The translations under genes and the position numbers were made by a program. From Aptenodytes patagonicus (lineage: Eukaryota; Chordata; Aves; Sphenisciformes; Spheniscidae): a stretch of DNA of 64,000 nt. This document shows, piece after piece, positions 39,864 through 52,297 of the stretch. Where the stretch lies: NCBI RefSeq assembly GCF_965638725.1, contig NC_134982.1, positions 59,147,816-59,211,815 of the forward strand, given 5' to 3'. The notes under the pieces are model-generated. The model did not search any database. It saw nothing but the letters and a program-made list of their open reading frames with translations, and was not told where the DNA came from. Each line of letters begins with the position of its first letter. Position 1 is the first letter of the stretch.

Positions 39864-41940
39864 ACCTAGCTTTGCAGCTCTCCAGCAGCTTGTGTCAGGT
39901 AGCCACTATCCACTTTCCTTGTCCTTAATTCACCACCTGGATATTGCCTTTTAGTTATCAAAGAGGGGAATACCACAACGATCTCAACAGGAACCATTAA
40001 TAACCTGCCAAGTGTTCACTGGGAGGAGAGCTCCATGGTAAATGATTTTATGTAGCTGGTTCCATGAGATGTGGCTGCTGTTTGATTATTGCCCATGGGC
40101 GCCAGTAATGCTACTCCTGAGTGTTTACAAATTATGTTTAGAGTCCAAGAGATTTTTCCAGTTTGTTTTTTTTACAGGCCTGTGGCTTTTCTAATCTTTC
40201 AAAGTATGGAAGAGGTACTGGAGGAAGACAGAAAGTAAGCCATATATGCCCTGGAGGAATGACGGAGTGTGGAATAACTAACCATGTGAATACCTCTGAA
40301 GGCAGAGTATTTTCTTCTTCAGAGCTGTTAACTCGTAATTTTTCTCCAAAGATACACATTTGTATAAAAGAAAAAAAACCACCTGTGATTAATGTGAGTA
40401 AACAAGCAATTCAATGTTTTCCAGTCTTATCAGGTTCAGCCAAGAGAAAATTGGAGGAAGGGAGAAATGGGGACAATTTATCACCTTTTTTGAGATCACA
40501 GTGATCTCTGGGCGGACTCTGTCCATGCAGCGTAGCTTGGTTTAGTTTAATTCCTGACGGATAACATTATCTTAAAACAGATAGTTCTTGTTTTATTTTT
40601 ATTTGAGTTAAAATGTAGTTATCCAATGGTTATATAGTTATAGTCAATAAGCCACTACATGCAACAAATGCAAACAGACTGCTCGTTAAGCTATTCTGTT
40701 AGTGTAATTGACCTGCAAAACCTGCTTTCATTTACACAGAAACTTGCTCCTCAAGCTTAACAACCAACTTTTTATTTCACACCTATAAATTTTCATTGCA
40801 ATGTTCTTTATCCTTAAAGCTCTGGGAGAAGTTAACTGCGATCTTGGGCAAAATGTCACAGCTAAATTACAGGTAGTTCATGAGGAAAGCAAAAGTTTGA
40901 GTGGAAAGAAGGGATATGTGTGTAGCGTTACTTAACATTGTTGTTACAATCTTTTTCTGTTATACAGTGGTGTTTAGTTGAAACCACAGCAATACACCCT
41001 ATTTTGAGTCAATTTTGCCTCAAGGGAAAAGGAATTAAGAATTTTTTACCCACATACTCTGTTTGATTGTTGTTAGAATTATACATTTATGTTTTACAGT
41101 GTTTAATTATTTTTGTCTTACAAATAGTCTTACTTTGCTTATCTTAAATATTTTAAGGCAAAATCAGAATGCAGTCAGCTAGAACATTCTGATCCATTCA
41201 AATAATTTGGTTTGAAAATTCTAAATATTTTTGCCGTGCATTTCCTTGAAAATGTGTAAAGCCTTGAAATTTTTCACTGAACCGAAATTCTAGTTTCCAC
41301 AAGGTGCATTTCTATGTAAGGAAAGAAAACAATAAGCAGTTTAGATGAAGAACTTGTAATTAGTTTGGGGGTAAATATATTAAGCAGCCTCTGCTAGGGG
41401 CACTTCCATCAAACTATATCCAGCACAGTAACCTAAGCAAATCCAGACCATGTTAATATAATCAACACACTTCCCATCAGGAAAATAACCTATTTTTTTG
41501 GCATGTCATAAAACAAGAAACTCACCTTGTTATAAAAAGCACGGAGCTGAAAGGGTATACTGAATAATTATCAGGAATTTTTGCAACCACACAGCCAGGT
41601 GTAAAGTCTGACTTGTTTCTGCCAATCTATTTGAAACTATTAAATGAATGAAACAGCTGTATTTTGGCACACAATTTTATGTCCATGCTGAGCTGAGTGG
41701 GGCTTTGTCAAGACCCGACAGATGCAGTGTGTACGTGGGCCGTAAGGTACGCCACCCATGTCTCGACCCAAACTCACTGCTGCACACTTTACGGTTTATT
41801 TTGGTGTATCATTGAAAGTTTTGTCTAAACCAAGTCCTTCTCGTAAATCCTCTCTGTGTCAACGATTATTAAGGGTCTCTTAGGTACAGCACCCAGAGTT
41901 GCTTTGCATTTCCTTGGAAACGGTGTTCTGCCACCACAGA
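39864..41940. other. Intergenic, NANS upstream flank
   Basis: 2.1 kb of AT-rich sequence. The 113-codon ORF at 40163-40504 has no recognised domain. Nothing else was found. Confidence 0.55.
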
Positions 41941-43010
41941 AAACGCTTCTTTGGCGAGGCCGGAGGTAGTTGCGCAGGCGCTTCGGGACCAACGAATCTC
42001 CAGCAGGCCCCGCCCGCGGCAGGTGCACAGCCGAGCCCTCCCCCGGCTTCGGGGCACGCTGCTGCGTCCCCGCCCCGCCGCCGCCGCTGCGCCGCAGCGA
42101 GCCGCCGGCAGGGCGGAGGGCGGGAGCTGTCGGCGACTGAGCGTCACCGGCGCCGCGCTGGAAACCTCTGCCACCCCCGGGCACGGGGACGCGCCGGCCC
42201 CGCCCCAGAGGTGCCGAACTCGCTCTCGCCAGAACACGGACGCGCCCCCGGGACCTCCAGGGAAGTCAGGTCGGGGGCCCGAGCGCCCACAGGCCCAGGA
42301 CACTCCCCTCGCAGCGCTGCCGTCCTGGCTCCGCCCGTCCGCGCGTGCAGCGCCGAGCCCGCCCCGCCGCGGCCTCCCTGAGGCGCTTCCCTCCAGCCGG
42401 CGCCACCTGGCGGCCCCGCGGGCAGAAGCTTCGCAGCCCCGCCCGCCTCCCGGGAGGTGCCCAATGGGGAAGGTGGTGGCGTCCGGCCCCGCCCGCCGCA
42501 GCGCGGATTGGCTGCCCGCCACAGGCTTAGGCGGTGGCGCCGCTGGGGGCTGGGAAGAGTCGGCGCAGTTGCGTGCGGGAGGCGGTGTGGTCGCCATCAT
42601 GTCGCGGGAGTTCGAGCTGTGCCCCGGGCGCCTCGTTGGCGGCGAGCAGCCGTGCTTCATCATCGCGGAGATCGGGCAGAACCACCAAGGCGACCTGGCC
42701 ATCGCCAAGCGCATGATCCGCATGGCCAAGGTGCGCGCGGGGCTGCTCTGCCTCCGGTGGCCGGCGGCGCGGGAGCGTGGCCGGGCCGGCGGGGCGCCGC
42801 GGCGGGCGGGGCTGGCCTGACTGGTCTCAGCGCTTCCTTTCCCGCCGGGTGGGCAGGCCCGCTCACCCGGGTGAGGCAGGCGGCGAGGTGCGGGTGAGCG
42901 AGAGCCCCGGGGCACCGGCGAGGGCCGGGAAACGCGAGGGAGGGTGTGAAGCCTGACGCTTTCCCCGCGGGGGACGCTACGGTCGGGGAGCGTCGCCTCC
43001 GGGCAGTGGC
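41940..43010 (+). promoter_or_regulatory. NANS: NANS CpG-island promoter
   Basis: A CpG-dense block begins about 650 bp upstream of the NANS ATG and continues past the exon 1 donor. GC boxes (ccgccc/gggcgg types) are frequent; a CCAAT box (42461-42465) and an ATTGG (42508-42512) lie within 150 bp of the start. No TATA box was seen. The very long ORFs on both strands here (up to 348 codons) are base-composition artefacts. Confidence 0.8.
42599..42730 (+). CDS. NANS: NANS exon 1
   Basis: 44 codons from ATG to a gtgcgc donor. It contains [20 protein letters not shown], the first strand and helix of the NeuB barrel, including the catalytic glutamate region. Confidence 0.96.
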
Positions 43011-46000
43011 ACCGCGTGGGAGAAGTGGAGTGATTTACAGGAGAAATTTTTAAGATAACGTAGCTGCAAGGAGACAGTCGAGGTGAGGGCCAGCGAAGCG
43101 GGTGCTTCCTTTGTAGCCTTAGGTCTGTACCTCGCAGCCTGTGATCACATCGTATTCGCTTTCAGGAAGCCCCACCTCGCTCACGGCACACACACGTGCG
43201 CATACACAGGCAGATTATATAGTCTCCGAGGGGTTACAGTGGTCCTCCAGTTGTGTTGTAAACTAACTGGGAATATGGGAAGAATCAAGTAACTGCAGAA
43301 CTGCCTCTGATGAACCTCCAATTTGACTTGATTGCATTAGGATTTTTTGAGGTAATATGTCCTCCAGTAAGACAGACAAGCTGTTTTAAAATTTAGTATT
43401 AGATACATTAGATATACCTATGTTAGAAAATGGCATATCACCACTGAGGAAGAAGTCTGGGCAGAATGTGTTCAGACCCGTGACTGTGGTATAAGTGCAA
43501 AATAGTGTAGTGAGAATTTAACTTCACCATTTGTGTCACTTCAGACAAATTTCAGATTCATACTCCTTGTTGTACAGAATCCTGTCACTTGTTTTTGTGT
43601 AAATTATCATGTGACAGCTGAGCTTGGAAAACGCCACAGAAATCCAACTCTTCCAATAAGTGGCATGCATAGCAAGAGGCAGTTTGGTTTTGTAGTTTTA
43701 GTATGATTTCCTTCTAGGCTGCTGCTCTACTAAGTATACAGGCATTTTGAAATAAAAGGGTGCATGTGTGTGCAGGTCCTCTTGTCACTCGGTGTTTGTA
43801 TCATTCCTGTGATTGCTGTGATGATAATGTGAAAACCCCACTGCAAATGAGCACATTATTTGCACAATCCTTGTGTTCAAACTTAGGATGAGTGCAGTTT
43901 CACTTGCACGTCCACTCAGTGTGCACCTGCTTGTTTTGCAGGACTGTGGAGCAGACTGTGCTAAGTTCCAGAAGAGTGAACTGGAGTACAAATTCAACAA
44001 GAAAGCCTTAGAAAGGCCGTATACCTCTAAACACTCCTGGGGAAAGACCTATGGAGAGCACAAGCGCCACTTGGAGTTTAGTCATGACCAATATAGAGAG
44101 CTTAAGAAATACGCAGAAGAGATTGGCATTTTCTTCTCAGCTTCTGGTATGGATGAGGTATGTAAGCCATACTGGAATAACGGGCAGAGTCCAGCTGTTG
44201 TGTCTATTGGTTATTACTTAGGTGCGATAGTGCTTACATAAAAAGAATACTAAATATGTGTGGACGTTGAATTTCTAAATGAGGAAACTAGAGTAATTGT
44301 ACTTCTGCCAGTTCACTTGCATCTTTACGATGGTTGAGTAGATGGCTGAACGTTTTGGAAGACCTGCCATGTATGCTGAGGTATTTATGCACAATAAATC
44401 ATATTAGAGACAAGGCCTTGGTTGAACTCCATAAACAATTAAGGCTTTGAGAGTTTAGATCAAGACTGCAATCTGACTGCTATCCGATGTTGTCTGGTAT
44501 ATTGACTCCAAGCATTTCAAACTTCCCTCTGTATTTAAGCCAGATTCCTTTCTCAACTTAATCCCTATTTATTTCCCTCCTTCTTTTCCTTTCTGCTGTT
44601 TACTAGATCCCAGTTGGTGTTTCTAAGCAGCAGAAATGCTTATATTCCTTTTTCTTTTAGTAATCTCATGGAAAGGGTCTCCACCTTGCCATGTTACTCT
44701 TGGAGCATTTACTGATTTTTGTCAGTGGGCTCTTCAACAGCCAGTCACCAGCTTGTAAACTCCATGAAGCTCATGTGCTGCTGCTCCCCCTAAGAGATGT
44801 ATACTTTTTTAACTCTTGCATGTTGCCTACCTCAAAATGATGTTAGTTACAGTATTAACAAATGCAATGTACAATTGAAAAGTGTAAACTGGAAACATCA
44901 GGTAACAGTTAAACCTCAATATAGATCAGAGATTACAGATTGTTTTACTTTGTGGCCTAGAAAATACAGAGAACCAAACTGAAAGAGACACTCCAGAAGT
45001 AAGCTAGCCACTCTTGCATAAGGCAAGCACAGCAATGTCCCTGTCTTTCTGCAAGTAGCCTTACGCAGGATGGGACAAGGATGGGATTTATTTAATGTTT
45101 TAAGGTGATCTGTTCAGTGCCTCACTCTCCTTACCATCAGAGAGAATTCCCGATGTATCAGTTTAATCTCCTTTCTCATAAATTTTGTCCTGCCTCATCT
45201 GACATAAAAGTTCATACTTTTCTTGTATCTGCTCTCTGTGTATTTGAACACCATTATCACATCTCTCTTCTGTTTTGTATTCTCTGGACTAAACAATTTC
45301 AATTCCTTCAACCTTTTTATGCTGTCTTTTCTAGTCCTCTGGCCATTCTCACTGCTTCTATCAACTTACTGTCCTATTGACGAAAATCCTTGAATTGCTG
45401 TGCCCCAGCTGAGATGGTACAAGCACCAAATGCCATAAAAAATTACTTCAGATGTCTGACAGACAAGAAGGTGTTTTGCATGTATTGCAATATCCTGATG
45501 CCATGGACTCAGAAATAGATCTGTGAAAAGAGGATGTTGTGATGTTTCTTTTATTGTTGTCTTCATCTCTAGGAGACCTGCTGAACAATACCTACTCCTT
45601 TAAGAAAAGAGTAATTAAATCCAGTAGTCTTGGACTTCCATATCTGGGAAAGATAAGACCCATATGCCTTTGGAGGGAAAAAAAAAATCACACTTTCTTT
45701 GATGTTAAAACCTCTAGCTTCTAAAGGCTATAGTGCAATGCAGAACACCTTTCATATGCAGCAGTTAAGATCACTTTCCACCTCTGCGATCCCTCTGTTT
45801 CTCAAGATGCTGTGCTCCTTTGTGTGTGGCCTCATCAGCTAACTAACAGTACCGATACATGTTTGTGCCTTCTTTTTTGAACAGTAATTGCATTACACAG
45901 CTCCTAAGATTTCTGGTGGCATTTCTGCAAGACATGGCTTTGGAACTTACGGCAAACACTGCATAAATTGACGTAATAAGTCCTTGAGAATATATTGACT

Positions 46001-49000
46001 TCTGTAAATTGAACATAATCTCTGGAACTCCAGCTATGTTGAAGATGTTAAATTGTGTGTTTAACTATATGAGGAAATCAATGAAGTGATGTGTGAAGTA
46101 AATATAAAGGTTATGAGTAATACCTGTATCTACTCTGTTCCAGTGTGCACTGGAGACAAAACAGGAGACAAAACAGGATCCCATTGAGCCACTCCCTTTA
46201 ATGTTGTCCCTATTATTTGAGATTACTTCCTGTTCCTTGAATCTCTTACAGAAAAGCTGCCAATTTTCAAGATACTTACCTAATGAAGAGTGGCTTTAGA
46301 TAATGAGGTCTATCTGTCATACTTCATTTTGTGCAATCTCCTGAGATTAGATCTGTGTATTTTTAATACCGTGTATTCATTGTCTGCATGCACAATGCAT
46401 CTTAGTGAATAAACTACATTAAAGAGATGTTATGTATCCTAGGTACAAGAAATTGAATCTGCATCATAATTATGATAGAATTAGACTGAAGATGATGTGA
46501 TTTTCTTTTGGACGTTAGCACTCCTTCTCTGGCACTAAGTAAATTTGACTGCAACAAGGAATGAGCTGAAGAAATTAAGCGTTTGCGGGTTGTTGAAGGG
46601 GGACGAAGTCCCCCTTCTATGTCATTTGTTTGAATAACTATTTCATTGTTTCCCCGGATGTAAATGGAGGATTTCAATACCTCTTGCCTGTGATAGGTTT
46701 GGGATTTTCTTCCATAAAAGTACTAATTTTTAAAAGGCCACTTACTGATGCAGTACTGATTTTCATGGAGCCTCCAATAATTCCTGAATTGTCTTCAATA
46801 CAGCACAGACATTTTCAGAAGAAAGCAGAGTATCATTAACATTTGAATAAACTGTTTTGTCTCTTCTTTGGCATGTTTTATATTTATTTTCTAGTTTCTC
46901 TCCTAGAAGCAAGTCAATTTTGGATTCCTCTTTTTGGGCACTTACTTTTTTTCAGGTGCTTATTCAATATACTCATATAGTTTTTCAGAGTGACAGATCT
47001 ATTCAGGAAAACTACCTGTAGTTTTAAACACACTGTGTGTGGTTTAGTATTTCTGACCTGCAGGAAGTATGTGGCAGGAAGACTGCGTGCCTGCAGTACA
47101 TTTCTTCTTCAACAGGCAAGCTCTCATCTGCACGTAGCTGCTGTCTCTGGTAGTGCCCCCCAAAAAAGCAAGAATGCTGTGGCCCACAAGCTCATCTTGA
47201 AGTTAGAGGAGCAGTGGAGCTCACCTGTACTAAGCAGCTGTACCTACAGCTGGCTTGACCAGCTATGGCTGGGAGACCAAAGAGACTGCCTTGAGACAGG
47301 GCAAAAACCTGTGGAAAATCTGTTTTTGTAATAGAAGTATAAAAGAAGGCACCTCAATAATACTTCACCTGGAGGGAAGTCAGAAACTAGTATCCTTCGA
47401 ATAGTAAATGTTATTTCAGGAGCAGTGTATTTTGGTGGGATATATATATGACCTATTTAATTAAGCTTTGGCTTTGCTATGTTGAAGCAAATACTCCCAG
47501 CATGGTAGTTCTTTATCTTTGATTCAGCTGAAGTGGTGTGTTAAAATGCAGTGATTTCTTTTCCTTGTAGATGGCTGTGGAATTTCTACATGAACTGGAC
47601 ATTCCATTTTTCAAAGTAGGATCAGGAGATACAAACAATTTTCCGTATTTGGAAAAGACTGCAAAGAAAGGTAAGCATTTTCTTTTGAGCTGTCTTGGTA
47701 AACATCGCTGTCTCTCAGTAGATCAGTTATTAGATCTTTCTTCCAATTGTTTTTGGAAAAAAAATCTAAAGTACCTTTAGAAGAAAATCACCCTTAGACT
47801 TGGGGGGAAAAAGGTTCACCCAGCTTCCTTTTCTACTGAATTCATTTACTTCAAGAATTTAATTTAATCTTGTGTAGCTTTCGTACAGACCTAGGACAAA
47901 ACATGTGCATGTTTTCTAATGGCTAGGTCGCCCAATGGTGATTTCCAGTGGGATGCAGTCGATGAACACAATGCATCAGGTTTATCAGATTGTGAAGCCC
48001 ATCAATCCAAACTTTTGCTTCCTGCAATGCACCAGTGCATACCCGCTTCAGCCAGAGGATGTCAATCTCCGTGTTATATCGGTCAGTGAGTAACCCAGAG
48101 TGTGCCATGGGTAGGGTACCAGAGAAGGGATATATATATATATATAGATATATTTCCAGGTCTTAGGCATGCTGGAATTTGCTTGTGAGAAGTTAAAAGA
48201 TGTATCATGTTCCTCTAATTCATGCAAGTGTTGAAGTAAAAATTCCAACTGGATCCTCTTTTAGCAGAACTCAGCTTTGAGAAATATGATAAAAGATATT
48301 ACTGGAGTATTCACAATTAAACAGAGGAAAACATGACATATGGTTAACAGGTTAACCCTGTGCTTTGTAGTGCAAAGAAAAATTATGTAGACCGTTACCA
48401 TTATGAAGGTGCATGAAATTGAGAACATAATTCTAAATAGGGGGCTAGACCAGAAACTTCTGTTAAAAATGCTTCATGTGAATATCAGAGCAAGGAAGAA
48501 AATGGCCCTTGTATAGTCTCCTTTGCTGAAAATATTACTTGGATACGCCTCATAATGATGCAAGAAAAATTTCCCAAATTGGCCAGTGTTTAAGCACTTG
48601 CCTAGCTTTATGCACACGTAGTATGTTATTTTTAGTAGAACAGGACAGGGCTGCATTTAATTGCCTTTAGGATTGGGTGACTGTCCCCTATGTATGGTTG
48701 AAAGGATTGCTTCAGATTTTAAATATGGGGATGAAGAAATCTGCTTTGGATACAGGTTAAGTTTAACCAGTCTACTGGGTTCTTGGATGAAAATAGAGCA
48801 CTATTCTATTACTGTAACTTACAGTGATGTAGGCTTTGAAGACCTTGAAGACTACAACTGAATTAAAAGGAAAAGCGTAAGAGAAGTTGTAGAATAGAAC
48901 ATACCTCCTTTTTCCTTGTCAGTATTGATAATCCTAGTGAAATTCTTAAAACATGACAGTCAGTAATGTGGTGTGACTTGTTAAATATAAAAAAAATTCA

Positions 49001-50759
49001 TTCTCAGCATAACCAGCTGCTTGTTTTGTGGCACAGTAATTGTCCATGGTTTTTATTGCAGTTATCACTGTTTAAATTTGCTTTGTCTTTGAAATTGCTA
49101 CCTTGGTAATTCAGACCAACTCTGGTATGATTCAAGGCGTATCAGTCAGCTTTTCCTGATATCCCCATTGGCTATTCGGGGCATGAAACTGGCATAGCCA
49201 TTTCAGTGGCAGCTGTTGCTATGGGTGCTAAAGTAGTGGAACGCCATGTGACTCTCGACAAAACATGGAAAGGAAGTGACCACCAAGCATCCCTGGAGCC
49301 AAATGAATTGGCAGAGTTAGTGAAAGCCATCCGTACTGTGGAAAAAGCAATGGGTTCTCCAGTCAAACAACTCTTGCCCTGTGAAATGGCTTGCAATGAA
49401 AAGGTAACTTTTGCTTGTGATTCATGTATAGCTGAAACTTATTTAGACCTATAGCTAATAACTCTATATTCAGAAAAATAGCTTGCTAATTATTCATTGC
49501 ACCAGTGTTTCTGCATCTGCACTCAAAAATTTCTGCTACTAAAGCATTTATGCTTAGTGCACAGTAACGTTAGTGTAGACCTGTCATTTTCTATAAACTA
49601 CTATTTCTGCCAGTCAGTAACTATTTTTACCGAAGTATAATGTTGGCAATTTTGAGTAAATGGAGTTCTATGTATATCATTCAGTGGTTAACTAAGTTGA
49701 GTAGAATCATAGAATCATTTAGGTTGGAAAAGACCCTTAAGATCATCAAGTCCAACCATAAACCTAACACTGTGAAGTCCACCACTAAACCATGTCCCTA
49801 AGCACCACATCTGCATGTCTTTTGAATACCTCCAGGGATGGTGACTTAACCACTTCCCTGGGCAGCCTGTTCCAATGCTTGATAACCTCCCCTGGCACAA
49901 CTTGAGGCCGTTTCCTCTTGTTGTGTCACTTGTTACTTGGGAAAAGAGACCAACACCCACCTTGCTGCAGTCTCCTTTCAGGTAGTTGTAGAGAGCGGTA
50001 AGGTCTCCCTTCAGCCTCCTTTTCTCCAGACTAAACAACCCCAGTTCCCTCAGCCGCTCCTCACAAGACTTGTGCTCTAGACCATTCACCAGCTTTGTTG
50101 CCCTTCTTTGGACACGCTCCAGCACCTCAATGTCTTTCTTGTAGTGAGGGGCCCAAAACTGAACACAGTATTCGAGGTGCGGTCTCACCTGTGCCAAGTA
50201 CAAACTATTCGGTAATAGTAATAGGAGTAATAGGTCTCTATGACTGTATACGAGCTGCTTTTACACTAAACTAGACTACTAGTCAGTCTAATCAGATTCC
50301 CTCCATTCTGATTCTGAAAATTTCCAGTAAGCCGTTACCTGATTTCAGAAAGGGTCTGGATGTTCCCAGCAGCCTAGTTACACTGAAGGTTTCCAGGCTA
50401 ACTAAACCTTCATTTGGAATAAGAAGTAATGGGGAGGGCAGTTCCACACAACCAGTTCCCAAGTAACTCCAGAATGTTTTTTAGCCTTTTTTGGTATACT
50501 AAGCCTAGGAATGTGTTTGACTTAAACTTTTTTTATTTCTCCCCTGTAGCTGGGAAAGTCTGTTGTGGCAAAAGTAACAATTCCTGAAGGTGCAGTACTG
50601 ACACTTGACATGCTGACAGTGAAGGTGGGAGAGCCTAAGGGATTTCCCCCAGAAGCCATCTTCGATCTGGTGGGCCAGAAGGTTAAAAAACATATCGAAG
50701 AAGATGAAACTATCACTGAGCAAGCAGTGGAAAATCATGTCAAGAAAGTGAAGTGCTAA
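42599..50759 (+). CDS. NANS: NANS, N-acetylneuraminate-9-phosphate synthase (complete, six exons)
   Basis: Cytosolic sialic acid synthase: condenses ManNAc-6-phosphate with PEP to Neu5Ac-9-phosphate, using the product of GNE. Exons 42599-42730, 43942-44157, 47571-47670, 47927-48081, 49137-49403 and 50550-50759 join in frame to 359 codons, the human length. Residues 1-290 form the NeuB TIM barrel: [13 protein letters not shown] (20-32), [60 protein letters not shown] and GYSGHETG with a metal-binding histidine. Residues about 294-353 form the antifreeze-like SAF domain ([20 protein letters not shown]). The ATG has A at -3, and the N-terminus matches the family in length after CPGR..GG. No frame damage was seen. 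The exon 5 acceptor has a poor pyrimidine tract. Confidence 0.98.
42731..43941 (+). other. NANS: NANS intron 1
   Basis: Intron of 1.2 kb; the first 300 bp are still part of the CpG island. No repeat was recognised. Confidence 0.85.
43942..44157 (+). CDS. NANS: NANS exon 2
   Basis: 72 codons between ttttgcag and gtatgt. It contains [19 protein letters not shown], the [19 protein letters not shown] stretch and FFSASGMDE. Confidence 0.97.
44158..47570 (+). other. NANS: NANS intron 2
   Basis: Intron of 3.4 kb. It contains a perfect 10-bp-arm hairpin at 46595-46617. No gene or transposable element was recognised. Confidence 0.85.
47571..47670 (+). CDS. NANS: NANS exon 3
   Basis: The 100-bp exon between ccttgtag and gtaagc reads [19 protein letters not shown], then [14 protein letters not shown]. 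Confidence 0.97.
47927..48081 (+). CDS. NANS: NANS exon 4
   Basis: The 155-bp exon follows atggctag and ends at a TCG codon before gtcagt. It reads [19 protein letters not shown], then [20 protein letters not shown]. Intron 3 before it is only 256 bp. Confidence 0.96.
48082..49136 (+). other. NANS: NANS intron 4
   Basis: Intron of 1.1 kb. A (TA)n microsatellite occupies 48130-48154, about 50 bp after the donor. The acceptor side lacks a good pyrimidine tract. Confidence 0.85.
49137..49403 (+). CDS. NANS: NANS exon 5
   Basis: 89 codons starting GCG TAT CAG after ttcaag and ending before gtaact. It contains [37 protein letters not shown] and [12 protein letters not shown]. The acceptor was chosen because it alone restores the IS|AYQ reading frame, although the tract before it is weak. 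Confidence 0.92.
49404..50549 (+). other. NANS: NANS intron 5
   Basis: Intron of 1.1 kb, about half of it a reverse-oriented CR1 fragment (49702-50202). Nothing else was recognised. Confidence 0.85.
49702..50202 (-). mobile_element. CR1 LINE 3' fragment with internal deletion
   Basis: Reverse-oriented CR1 of the same general subfamily as the young copies, with a two-unit octamer tail at the left. About 60 bp present in the other copies is missing near 49878-49886. Point differences are more numerous than in the 22.5-kb copy, so it is older. Confidence 0.92.
50550..50759 (+). CDS. NANS: NANS exon 6 (SAF domain) and stop
   Basis: The exon after cctgtag encodes residues 291-359 and ends AAG TGC TAA. 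It carries most of the C-terminal antifreeze-like domain ([42 protein letters not shown]), which closes over the active site of the partner subunit in the dimer. Confidence 0.97.
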   Translation: MGKSVVAKVTIPEGAVLTLDMLTVKVGEPKGFPPEAIFDLVGQKVKKHIEEDETITEQAVENHVKKVKC

Positions 50760-52297
50760 ACCAAAGCACTCCATTCCATATTTCATGATGTAGTACTGCA
50801 CAACATATTTAAGTATAGCGGCATGGTAGAATTAGAAGAAAGGGTTGTAATTATGAGGATCCAAGCAGGTTAGAATTTTCAGGTTCTAATTAGCAGGAAG
50901 TTTCTGCAGCAACTGCGTATAAATTGTGAAGAACAATTTTATTAGAAACCGTATAGCATTGTGTCTAGAAAATACCATGCTCCTCCTTTCTCCATTCCAC
51001 TTAACCTAGATTAATTTGGAGTTTTGCCAAATCTAAGATGACAGTCTGCTGCTTTCCAGCTTCCCTTTTCTGGTAATATAGTAAATGACAATAACTTTGT
51101 CTACACTCTGAATTGTTCTAACACCGTATCTTTTGATGTTCCTCTTTTTTCTGCTGTTTTCGTCACCCCTGTAATAACAGGATGCTAGTTGGAGTTGAAT
51201 GCAGATAAGTGAAAGTTTACATACACTGAACAGAAAACTCAAATGCAACCTGATGGATTTTTCTCAAGATGAAAGCCTTGAGATAAAAAGTCTCACGATA
51301 AAGCAGTAGGTTGCAGGAATCTGCACTCTGGGGAAAAGGAGCTCCTTGAGAAAGCTGGGTTCTCAAGAGATAGCACCAAGAAAGGAAGCAAATTGGATAT
51401 GTAAAAAGGTCCCATTTAAGGGGCAAGAGAAAGCCTTTTTCTACTTTTTGTGAATTGAAAGGCAAAAGGGCAAGCCAGACATATTAAGGGGGGAAAAAAA
51501 CAGACCTGAGCTGGATCAGTGGAAATAAACTTAAACCTATGCTTCAAAAAAATGTCAAAAGCATCTATTGTGAGCTGAGTGAAGCCTGGAATTTTGCAGT
51601 GCATTTGGATACCTCTATTTGTACCTGGGGGCAGCTTCTCAGGGAGGAAGCCAAATGCTAGTGAAGATTCAGCAGCCTCCTTCCTGTACTAACAATCAAA
51701 TACACTGGATTGGGTTTTTTCCCCCAACACTGGTGTTTGAGACAGCTGAGGCTCGCTGCTTGACTAGATCACATCACTATGCTTCAGCATGATGGTCAGT
51801 GCACCTGTTGTGTGTTCCACTCTTGCATCACAGCTTCTCACTTTTCAAGTAAGAAATGCAGTCCCACTCCTATCAGCTTGCTGCTCTTCCCTTTTTGTCC
51901 AGGAAGGAGCCATGTGGCAGCAGCTGCAAACCAGGCATCCCTCAATTAGCTTGGTTAGCACAGAACTGCTTTGGTATAATTAATCGGCATTTTTCTGTGG
52001 TGGAATCATTTACTAGTGATGGTTATTTGGAACTTGCTACCTCTTGGTCATGAGTTGGTGATGTTACCTTGAATTTGGTGGTGGTGTTTCTGTACTTCTG
52101 AGCTGTTTGCTTTCGAAATGTTTACCCTTCTGCAATTCTGAGGAAACTCTATTTGTAGCTTTAAACTGGGAAGGAGACATTCTTTGAACCATGTGCTTGA
52201 CTGTATGTGAACTCTGATTGATGCAATATGCTTGCCTTACATTAAGAAACTACTCAATTGTTAAGAGACTTTTTTAATTTCAATTTTGAAAAATAAA
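50760..52297 (+). other. NANS: NANS 3' UTR (inferred)
   Basis: There is no coding signature after the stop. The first strong AATAAA on this strand is at 52292-52297, followed by a T/G-rich stretch (gttgtttttgcgttt), giving a 3' UTR of about 1.5 kb. Confidence 0.6.
52292..52297 (+). promoter_or_regulatory. Candidate NANS poly(A) signal
   Basis: AATAAA with a G/T-rich element about 20 bp downstream. It fits the convergent layout with TRIM14, whose candidate signals lie a few hundred bases to the right on the other strand. Confidence 0.6.

Noticed and set aside
40163-40504. 113-codon + strand ORF preceded by tttttttacag
   Set aside because: The acceptor-like sequence is suggestive, but the frame has no known motif and no partner exons. 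Likely chance.
41869-42915. 348-codon - strand ORF and 289-codon + strand ORF over the NANS promoter
   Set aside because: GC-rich composition keeps stops rare on all frames here. The ORFs are Pro/Ala/Arg/Gly-rich without domains, and the real product is NANS exon 1.
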